Assembly: GCA_913777325.1 (NCBI GenBank)
Contig: CAJYSA010000070.1
Span: forward strand, 1 to 51,775
Reading direction: 5' to 3'
DNA length: 51,775 bases
Source of the DNA: an uncultured Sphingomonas sp.
Lineage (GTDB): Bacteria; Pseudomonadota; Alphaproteobacteria; Sphingomonadales; Sphingomonadaceae
Part shown: one piece after another, positions 45,677 through 51,775 of the stretch
How the letters are laid out: each line of letters starts with the position of its first letter
Position numbering within the stretch: position 1 is the first letter of the stretch
Notes under the pieces: generated by a model
Told to the model about the DNA's origin: nothing
What the model saw: the letters and a program-made list of their open reading frames with translations, nothing else
Databases searched by the model: none
Translations under genes and position numbers: made by a program

Positions 45677-46804
45677 ATGATGCGTAAGCTTGCCATGATC
45701 ATGGCGCTTGCCTCCACCGCCCTCGCCACGCCCGCGCTTGCGCGCGACAAGGCGTGGTATGTCGGCGTTGAAGGTGGTGCGATGATCGTCGAGGACATCG
45801 ACTGGAGCGTCGTTGGCACCGCGACGAGCCGTAGCGGCACCACCACTGTCGATCACGACTATGGCTGGGACGTCGACGGCGTCGTCGGTTACGATTTCGG
45901 CGCGTTCCGCCTCGAAACCGAAGCCGGCTATCGTCGCGCGTCGATCGACAGCCTCCGCACCACCGCGGGCCTGCCGATCAGCTCGACCGCCCAGGCAAAC
46001 CCGGGCACCTTTGACGCCACCGGCGGCCGTACCTCGGCGCTGAGCTTCATGGTCAACGGCCTGCTCGACTTCGGTGAAGACGACGGCCTGCAGGGCTTCG
46101 TCGGCGGCGGTGCGGGTGTCGCCCGCGTCCAGGCGCGGATCGATCCGCGTTCGTCGTACCGTCTGCTCGATGACTCGGACACGGTCTTCGCCTGGCAGGC
46201 GCTGGCGGGTATCCGTGCGCCGCTGACCGAGAACATCGACGTCTCGCTGAAGTATCGCTTCTTCAACGCCGACAACGTCAAGTTGTTCGACGCGCGTGGC
46301 AGCTCGTACGACGGTCGTTTCCGTTCGCACAGCCTGCTGGGTGGCGTGACGTACAACTTCGGCGCACCGGAAGAGGCAGCTCCGCCGCCTCCGCCGCCGC
46401 CGCCGCCGCCGCCGCCTCCCCCGCCGCCGCCGCCTCCGCCGCCGGAAGTGGTCTGCTCGCCGGGTCCGTTCATCGTGTTCTTCGAGTGGAACAAGTCGGA
46501 CGTCACCCCGGAAGCGGCGTCGATCCTCGACAACGCGGTTACCCAGTACCAGAGCTGCAACAATGCGCAGGTCATGCTGGCTGGCTACACCGACACCTCG
46601 GGTTCGGCGAAGTACAACGTCGGTCTGTCGCAGCGTCGCGCGGACTCGGTGAAGGCCTATCTCGCGTCGAAGGGCATCCCCGACGGCGTGATGACGACCG
46701 AAGCGTTCGGCGAGACCCGCCTGCGCGTCGAGACCGCCGACGGCGTTCGCGAAGTGCAGAACCGTCGCGTCGAGATCACCTACGGTCCGGGTTCGGGCCA
46801 GTAA
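45677..46804 (+). CDS. OmpA-family outer membrane protein with polyproline linker
   Basis: The 375-aa protein has a signal peptide (RKLAMIMALASTALATPALA), an N-terminal eight-strand beta-barrel ending ...GGVTYNF at about residue 233, a linker of 21 prolines (46382-46444), and an OmpA C-terminal domain with FFEWNKSDVTPEA and AGYTDTSGSAKYNVGLSQRRADSV that binds peptidoglycan. Codon use is less GC-extreme than its neighbours, as expected for high expression. Two adjacent ATGs (45677, 45680) follow aaagggga; either may be used. A strong terminator follows. Confidence 0.95.
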   Translation: MMRKLAMIMALASTALATPALARDKAWYVGVEGGAMIVEDIDWSVVGTATSRSGTTTVDHDYGWDVDGVVGYDFGAFRLETEAGYRRASIDSLRTTAGLPISSTAQANPGTFDATGGRTSALSFMVNGLLDFGEDDGLQGFVGGGAGVARVQARIDPRSSYRLLDDSDTVFAWQALAGIRAPLTENIDVSLKYRFFNADNVKLFDARGSSYDGRFRSHSLLGGVTYNFGAPEEAAPPPPPPPPPPPPPPPPPPPPPEVVCSPGPFIVFFEWNKSDVTPEAASILDNAVTQYQSCNNAQVMLAGYTDTSGSAKYNVGLSQRRADSVKAYLASKGIPDGVMTTEAFGETRLRVETADGVREVQNRRVEITYGPGSGQ

Positions 46805-46830
46805 GGTCGATCACTTCGGTGACGAAAGAG

Positions 46831-46860
46831 GGAGGTCGGCGAAAGCCGGCCTCCTTTTTT
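46831..46860 (+). terminator. Rho-independent terminator of the OmpA gene
   Basis: A 10-bp stem (ggaggtcggc / gccggcctcc) with a gaaa loop is followed by six T. Confidence 0.93.
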
Positions 46861-46972
46861 ATGACGCGACGGATGTCGATCGACGTCCAGTATCATCAAT
46901 GGCGAGCGACGATCGCAGCGTCGACGCCGGGCGAACAACCTCGACCGAGAGGCCATATGCGTCCGAGTGGAA

Positions 46973-47713
46973 TCAGGAGTCGGCGCCGTCCATGGGCGGG
47001 TCGATCGCCTCCGCAAGCCAATCCGGTATCCGCGCGTCGCCCAGCGCATCGACCCGGCGCAGCGTAACCATCAGACCAGCATCCGGATAGGTCGAGCGCC
47101 GACGCTGGTCGCCCTCTTCGAGCGGCGCGACGACCAGCCGCCTATGCACCTTGTCGCGGTGGTGCATCCGCGCGGTGTTCTCCTGCCCGACGTAGCAACC
47201 CTTGGTGAAGCTGACGCCGTGCAGTTCGCGCGCGTTCGCCTCCAGCCACAATGTCTCGCCCGATCCGAGATCGGCCACGCCCTCCGGCACGCCCAACGAC
47301 AGGCGGTGCATGTGCCATCCGGAGGCGGCCGCCGCCGGGGACGCGAGCCAGCGGGCACCAAGCGCCGCAAGCCGCGGATCGGGTGCGTGATCGCCGGCGG
47401 CGCTCGACCAATGCACCGCCAGTTCGTCCTCGGCGGCGATCGTGATCGCGCGGCGCAGGCGGTACATCGTCAGCCGGCGCGCGATCACGTCGCGCTGGGC
47501 GCGCTCGACATCCAGCAGGATATCGTCGCCCTGCGCCCACACGATCATGTCGAACAGCGCCTTGCCCTGCGGGGTGAGCAGCCCGGCCCATACCGGCAGC
47601 GCGCCGCCGATATCGTTGGTCAGCAAGCCTTGCAGAAAGCCGCGTACATCCTCGCCGGAGAGCCGCAGCAGCGCACGGTCGGCCAGCATCGTCGCCGGGG
47701 TGGTATCGTCCAT
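46973..47713 (-). CDS. ygfZ: YgfZ/GcvT-like folate-binding protein
   Basis: The 246-aa product has the YgfZ hallmark KGCYVGQEN (usually K-G-C-Y-x-G-Q-E) and the N-terminal RALLRLSGEDVRGFLQGLLTND. The family uses tetrahydrofolate and helps Fe-S cluster assembly and tRNA thiomethylation (MiaB). The start at 47713 is 54 bp from the divergent dihydroorotase gene, so the two probably share a promoter region. The frame is open far upstream, but that part is the shadow of the dihydroorotase. Confidence 0.92.
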   Translation of the reverse strand: MDDTTPATMLADRALLRLSGEDVRGFLQGLLTNDIGGALPVWAGLLTPQGKALFDMIVWAQGDDILLDVERAQRDVIARRLTMYRLRRAITIAAEDELAVHWSSAAGDHAPDPRLAALGARWLASPAAAASGWHMHRLSLGVPEGVADLGSGETLWLEANARELHGVSFTKGCYVGQENTARMHHRDKVHRRLVVAPLEEGDQRRRSTYPDAGLMVTLRRVDALGDARIPDWLAEAIDPPMDGADS

Positions 47714-47767
47714 GACGCCAAGGTAGGGAGGGCGGCGACCCCGCGAAAGAGCCAGAAAGGGCTGACG

Positions 47768-49099
47768 ATGGCGACCTACGATCTCCTGCTCACCGGTGGC
47801 ACCGTGCATACGCCGGGCGGCCCCGTGACCGCCGACGTGGGGGTGCGCGACGGGCGGATCGTGGCGATCGGCGCACGCGGCGATGCCGGGCGCACGATCG
47901 ACTGCACCGGGCTGGACGTGTTGCCCGGTGTCATCGACACGCAGGTCCACTTTCGCGAGCCGGGGCTGGTCCACAAGGAGGATCTGGCGACCGGCAGCGA
48001 AGCGGCGGTGATGGGCGGCGTGGTCGCGGTGTTCGAGATGCCCAATACCAAGCCCAACACCGACTCCGCCGAGGCGATCGAGGACAAGCTGACCCGCGCG
48101 CGTGGGCGGATGTGGTGCGACCACGCCTTCTACGTCGGCGCCACCAATCACAATGCGCGCGATTTGGCCGAGCTGGAGCGCTTGCCCGGGACGGCGGGGG
48201 TCAAGATCTTCATGGGCGCCTCCACGGGCGATCTGCTGGTCAGCGAGGATGCGCGGCTGGCCGAGGTGCTGGCGAGCGGGCAGCGCCGCGTCGCGATCCA
48301 TGCCGAGGATGAGGATCGCATGAACGCCCGCGCCGGCGAGCGCGTCGAGGGCGATCCCTCCTCGCATCCGGTGTGGCGTGACGACGAGAGCGCGCTGCTG
48401 GCGACGACGCGTATCCTGCGGCTGGCGCGCGCGGCGCGGCGGCGGATCCACGTCCTGCACGTCACCACGCCCGCCGAACTGGAATTGTTGGGGCAGAACA
48501 AGGATATCGCCACCTGCGAGGTGACGCCGCAGCACCTGACGCTGGCCGGCGAGGATGCGTATCCGCGGATCGGCACGCTGGCGCAGATGAACCCGCCGAT
48601 CCGGTCGGGCGCGCACCGTGATGGGCTGTGGCACTGGCTCAACCAGGGCGTGCCCGACGTCATCGGATCCGATCACGCGCCGCACACGCTGGAGGAGAAG
48701 AGCAAGCCCTATCCGGCGAGCCCCAGCGGGATGCCGGGCGTGCAGACATTGCTGCCATTGCTGCTGGATCACGCCGCGAACGGGCGCCTGACCCTGCAAC
48801 GCGTGATCGAGCTGACCAGCGCGGGTGCGCAGCGGATCTTCGGGCTGACCGGCAAGGGCCGGATCGCGAAAGGCTATGACGCCGACTTCACGATCGTCGA
48901 CCTGAAGAAGCGCTGGACGATCGAGGAGCGCTGGCTGCGTTCCCGTGCGGGCTGGTCGCCTTTCACCGGCATGGCGCTGACCGGCAAGCCAATCGGGACG
49001 ATCGTGCGCGGGCATGTGGCGATGTGGGAGGACCAGCTGGGCGACGCGCCGCAGGGCGCGCCGATCCGCTTCGAAGCGACGGGCTTTCCGGGCGGTTGA
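47768..49099 (+). CDS. pyrC: Dihydroorotase
   Basis: The 443-aa amidohydrolase has LPGVIDTQVHFREPG, MPNTKPNT, AGVKIFMGASTG (carbamylated Lys), VAIHAEDED, HVLHVTTP and VIGSDHAPHT, which place it in the dihydroorotase family for pyrimidine synthesis. The first residue of the usual H-x-H metal motif is Gln59 (QVH), as I recall for a set of alphaproteobacterial enzymes, so metal use may differ. The ATG follows agaaaggg. No pyrB is adjacent; hydantoinase-like activity cannot be excluded. Confidence 0.9.
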   Translation: MATYDLLLTGGTVHTPGGPVTADVGVRDGRIVAIGARGDAGRTIDCTGLDVLPGVIDTQVHFREPGLVHKEDLATGSEAAVMGGVVAVFEMPNTKPNTDSAEAIEDKLTRARGRMWCDHAFYVGATNHNARDLAELERLPGTAGVKIFMGASTGDLLVSEDARLAEVLASGQRRVAIHAEDEDRMNARAGERVEGDPSSHPVWRDDESALLATTRILRLARAARRRIHVLHVTTPAELELLGQNKDIATCEVTPQHLTLAGEDAYPRIGTLAQMNPPIRSGAHRDGLWHWLNQGVPDVIGSDHAPHTLEEKSKPYPASPSGMPGVQTLLPLLLDHAANGRLTLQRVIELTSAGAQRIFGLTGKGRIAKGYDADFTIVDLKKRWTIEERWLRSRAGWSPFTGMALTGKPIGTIVRGHVAMWEDQLGDAPQGAPIRFEATGFPGG

Positions 49100-49118
49100 G
49101 CCGCCCGTCAGGCCATCG

Positions 49119-49877
49119 TCAGAACGGCGACCATTTCGAGGTTTCGGTGAATTTCATGTAACCGACGTTGACCCCGGCGCGCCAGCCAACCCCCAGGCGA
49201 ACCGGGATCAGCACGACGTTGCCCTTGCGCAGGTAGGTCGCCGCGAAGCCGCCGACGAAATACAGCCGCCCCTCCGCACCGGGAAAGCGCGTGAACAGGT
49301 CGTGCGAATCGTACAGATTGTAGACGAGCACGAAGACCTTGTTGGCGTCGCCGCCGACGTCGAACCCCACGGACGGGCCGGTCCAATAGACCGGGCGCTG
49401 CCCCTCGACCTTGTGCGTCATGACGCCCGAGCCATAGCGAACGCCCAGGATGAACGCGCCGGATGCCTCGCGCCCCGCGATATAGGCGTTGGGCTCGCCC
49501 TGATCCTTCAGGATCTTCTCGATGATTTGCGCAAAGCCTTCGGCGCCCTTGCCGAACACGCCCTCGCCCGCGGCGATCAGGTCGTCCCGCTTGTAGGTCG
49601 AGGCAGCGGTCGTCGTGGCGTCGGCCCGCGTCTCCGGGCCGGTCGCGGGCGGCGGCGTCTGCGGCAGCGGGGCCGGTTCCTGCACAGGGGTTTCGGGCAG
49701 GGGGCGGGCCGGCGCCGGCGCGGTGGGCGTGCGCACCGACGGGGCGGCGGTGACGTCGCCGTCGATCGCGGCGTTCGGGTCGATCGTGCGCACCTGCGCG
49801 GCGGCGACGACCGGGGCGACGATCGCCGACGCCGCCAGCGCCGCGCTCCAGATGCCGCGCCAAATCCGTTGCGTCAT
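49119..49877 (-). CDS. EipA-like envelope protein (DUF1134)
   Basis: The 252-aa protein has a signal peptide (IWRGIWSAALAASAIVAPVVAAAQ), a proline-rich linker (about residues 50-80) and a DUF1134 domain with GVFGKGAEGFAQIIEKILKDQGEPNAYI, PVYWTGPSVGFDVGGDANK and YFVGGFAATYL. The Brucella relative EipA is a periplasmic beta-barrel needed for envelope integrity. I chose the ATG at 49877 because gaggggg lies upstream; an ATG six codons earlier is possible. It ends convergent with the dihydroorotase gene. Confidence 0.9.
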   Translation of the reverse strand: MTQRIWRGIWSAALAASAIVAPVVAAAQVRTIDPNAAIDGDVTAAPSVRTPTAPAPARPLPETPVQEPAPLPQTPPPATGPETRADATTTAASTYKRDDLIAAGEGVFGKGAEGFAQIIEKILKDQGEPNAYIAGREASGAFILGVRYGSGVMTHKVEGQRPVYWTGPSVGFDVGGDANKVFVLVYNLYDSHDLFTRFPGAEGRLYFVGGFAATYLRKGNVVLIPVRLGVGWRAGVNVGYMKFTETSKWSPF

Positions 49878-50035
49878 GTCCACCCCCTCGGTCATGCTAA
49901 CGGTATAGGCAAAGCGGTGCTGTCGCCGCAATGAACGGCGCGACGATCGGACTCGCTGACGCGATATGCGGAAATCGTGCGCACCCTGTTGATCGTACCC
50001 CACACCCTCGCTATAGCCGCGCCCTACGCCGGCCC

Positions 50036-50125
50036 GGAGACGTGGGTGAGTGGCTGAAACCAACGCTTTGCTAAAGCGTCGTACGGGAAACCGTACCGAG
50101 GGTTCGAATCCCTCCGTCTCCGCCA
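50036..50125 (+). tRNA. tRNA-Ser (anticodon GCT)
   Basis: Acceptor GGAGACG pairs with CGTCTCC. The anticodon stem-loop CGCTTTGCTAAAGCG gives GCT, a long variable arm (GTACGGGAAACCGTAC) is present as in serine tRNAs, the T arm has GTTCGAATC, and CCA is encoded. Length is 90 nt. A lower-GC island begins just downstream. Confidence 0.95.
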
Positions 50126-50294
50126 TCAATCAGCCGTAAGGCTCTGATCCAGAACGGCTTTTCTGGTCGGTTGGCATTCAGTGCCCACATCAGACCCCAC
50201 TTTTCTCGTTTTTTAAAGCGTAGACGGCGGAGAGCCCGCTCCTCCATGCTCCTTGAGCTAGACACGTTGAGCCTAGGCTGGAACAAGGTCAGCA

Positions 50295-51137
50295 ATGGGG
50301 GAGGGGTGTGGGTTGGGAAGGCTAAAAAATTATATCGGTCAGGCCCTTGGGCTAAAGGTGACCGCCGCCGGTCTTGTCGCTGTGCGTGGCGGAACGCGGG
50401 CGATCATTCGAGATGAGCATCGAGGTTATTCGCTAGGTCGGTATGTAGCTGGGCAATTGCCGCACCATTATCGAGCTGCGGAGGGGATTGCCTCTGATTT
50501 TCTACGAGGGCACTCAGCCCTAGAGGCGGTTTTGGCGATGGCTGCATCCATGCCAACCTCAACATCGTTTCAGAATAGCCACTGCGGCGAGATTATCGCC
50601 GCCCACTTTGTGGAGGACCATCTCGGCTTTCGGCGGCTTTATAGCAAACTTACCATGCTGACAGCTGAAAATACAAATGCTCATAAGATGGATGGCTTAT
50701 TCGTGAAGATAGGTGCACTCGAGAACGAGTACCTATTTGTTGAAGCGAAAAGTAGTATCCTACCAACTGAGGCCACACCCCACAAATCGCATAGATCCGG
50801 CATCCTCAAGCAGATGATTTCTAGTCTTGATGGCTACTCCAGTGATGACCCGCGGTTTGAGCTGGCGCGCATACGCGACAATTTAGAAACGTCGTTTTCT
50901 AAAGACGAGGCTAACCGCATCCATGCTGATCTTATTCCGCCTGGGCCGGACAACCTAAAGTTTCTCGGTGTAAGTGTAACGAACTCAGTGACTGTGAACG
51001 AGAAGGACGACGACTTTATCCTTTCTGAAGCTTGTTTAGCGCCGTTTGATTATTATGCTTTAGTTGTAACTGACCTTTCCGCTGTGGCGGCGGAATCGTA
51101 TGGTATCTGGGCAGCCGGTCGGAAGGCAATGGGATAA
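50295..51137 (+). CDS. HamA-like (DUF1837) nuclease, Hachiman-type defence
   Basis: The 280-aa protein has a PD-(D/E)XK-type core: HCGEIIAAHFVEDHLG with Glu99, AHKMDG with Asp133, and LFVEAKSS with Glu150 and Lys152. That spacing fits DUF1837/HamA effectors of Hachiman systems, where HamA is a nuclease released by its helicase partner HamB. A TTG at 50313 after gggggagggg is an alternative start. Base composition is clearly lower in GC than the core genome. Its stop is one base from the next start. Confidence 0.75.
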   Translation: MGEGCGLGRLKNYIGQALGLKVTAAGLVAVRGGTRAIIRDEHRGYSLGRYVAGQLPHHYRAAEGIASDFLRGHSALEAVLAMAASMPTSTSFQNSHCGEIIAAHFVEDHLGFRRLYSKLTMLTAENTNAHKMDGLFVKIGALENEYLFVEAKSSILPTEATPHKSHRSGILKQMISSLDGYSSDDPRFELARIRDNLETSFSKDEANRIHADLIPPGPDNLKFLGVSVTNSVTVNEKDDDFILSEACLAPFDYYALVVTDLSAVAAESYGIWAAGRKAMG

Positions 51138-51727
51138 TGTTCAGCGTTGCTGAATTGGAGGCGTGCGTAAGCGCTCCTTGGTTTATCGAAGGCTACGCCG
51201 TTCTGGAGCGCAACACTCTTCTGCGACGGCTCGGCATGAATGCTGAGCCCCTTCCTCATGCCGCACGAAGCAGATTCAAGCGCTTCTCGCAAGCAGTGAT
51301 AGCAAGTGCTAACCTCTGGACTAACCCACGCGAGGGCGGAGCGAGGCGTCTCTGTCAGCTTGCGGGAGATATTGAGGCCAGCTTCTCCAGTGCGTTAGGT
51401 AGTGCTGCTCTCGATGGCCGCCTTTCCTTGATCAAGGCGGTCCTCCTATACGACTTGGCGGGATTGCCGGGTGCGAGTGCCTCCTACTCAGCGAGAGCCG
51501 ACTTCGACCCGCGGTTCCGAGGGTTCTTCACTCGAAGCGAGGGCTCTCCTTGGGGCGCGTTGGCTCAAAATCAGGATCTTGTACCAGACTTGCTTCGCCC
51601 TGAGCCTGAGCTGCCTCAGGCTGGTTCAGTGGCCCTCATGGATCAAACCTGTGGATCGGCGTGGAAAAGGGACCCCGGTAGCGGAGTGATCGGCGTCGAA
51701 AAGGGACCCCTCATCCCGTTGGTCTAG
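51137..51727 (+). pseudogene. Truncated partner gene of the HamA-like nuclease
   Basis: The frame starts at an ATG sharing one base with the stop of the HamA-like gene (TAATG), and is helical (MFSVAELEACVSAPWF, LSLIKAVLLYDLAGLPG). It would be the N-terminal part of the partner, in Hachiman a helicase of about 1,000 aa (HamB). The native text stops near residue 171 (VALMDQ); the last 25 codons read into the terminal repeats of an IS21-type element. No helicase motif is retained, so identity rests on context. Confidence 0.55.
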
Positions 51728-51775
51728 GCTGTTCGCTTGGCGGTGTGTCAGGCGGCGAGATCGGGATGCTGGTAT
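51650..51775. mobile_element. End of an IS21-type insertion sequence, running off the window
   Basis: Starting with TG at 51650, two 23-bp direct repeats (51654-51676 and 51688-51710; gatcggcgtsgaaaagggac plus ccc, one mismatch) lie 34 bp apart. Multiple terminal repeats of this kind are characteristic of IS21-family ends. On the minus strand a frame with stop at 51748-51750 enters from the window edge and may be the 3' end of a transposition gene, but only eight codons are visible. Confidence 0.6.

Noticed and set aside
50036-50125. tRNA-Ser as a proven integration site with attL/attR
   Set aside because: An island does follow it, but no second copy of the tRNA 3' end is visible before the window closes and no integrase is present.

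Overview
The window is high-GC DNA from an alphaproteobacterium, most likely Sphingomonas or a close sphingomonad. The support is a CpdR-type response regulator, plant-type glutamate-cysteine ligase, a PEPxxWA-type C-terminal sorting signal, a SapC-family gene, an EipA/DUF1134 protein, and a gene-transfer-agent (GTA) structural cluster. Dispersed palindromic intergenic repeats of a kind common in sphingomonads also fit. No rRNA, replication origin or CRISPR array is visible.

Layout. 1-9.5 kb: housekeeping genes (SAM methyltransferase, gshA, the DUF2147/54-aa membrane protein/rsmE operon, an EF-hand protein coupled to tgt, katG), separated by repeat-rich gaps. 9.6-20.9 kb: an exopolysaccharide-type block. 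It has a hexapeptide acyltransferase and three family-4 glycosyltransferases in one overlapping minus-strand operon, a secreted beta-helix protein, a polytopic polymerase-like protein, a large secreted glycosidase-RTX protein and a PEP-CTERM-type exported protein. 20.9-30.5 kb: mixed metabolism and regulation (SDR, EamA exporter, threonine aldolase, tRNA-Val, cpdR, N-formylglutamate amidohydrolase, cytochrome b561, SapC, FAD-linked oxidase, DEAD-box helicase, tRNA-Gly). A strong minus-strand small-RNA candidate lies at 25.4 kb.

30.76-31.73 kb: a lower-GC two-gene insert beside tRNA-Gly, a Panacea-domain (DUF4065) protein overlapping a two-helix membrane protein. This resembles a PanAT-type toxin-antitoxin pair. 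31.88-45.55 kb: an essentially complete GTA head-tail cluster (g1-g15 order), mostly joined by 1-8 bp overlaps. It has no integrase, repressor, replication or lysis genes. It carries three oddities: a TIM-barrel-like region attached to the g12 (DUF2460) protein while g15 is short, a reading-frame lesion at the g9/g10 junction, and dispersed repeats in its only two sizeable internal gaps.

45.7-49.9 kb: an OmpA-family porin with a polyproline linker and a clear terminator, divergent ygfZ and dihydroorotase genes, and an EipA-like envelope protein. 50.04 kb to the end: tRNA-Ser(GCU), then a lower-GC island with a HamA-like (DUF1837) nuclease of the Hachiman defence type. Its partner gene is cut by the end of an IS21-type element that runs out of the window.
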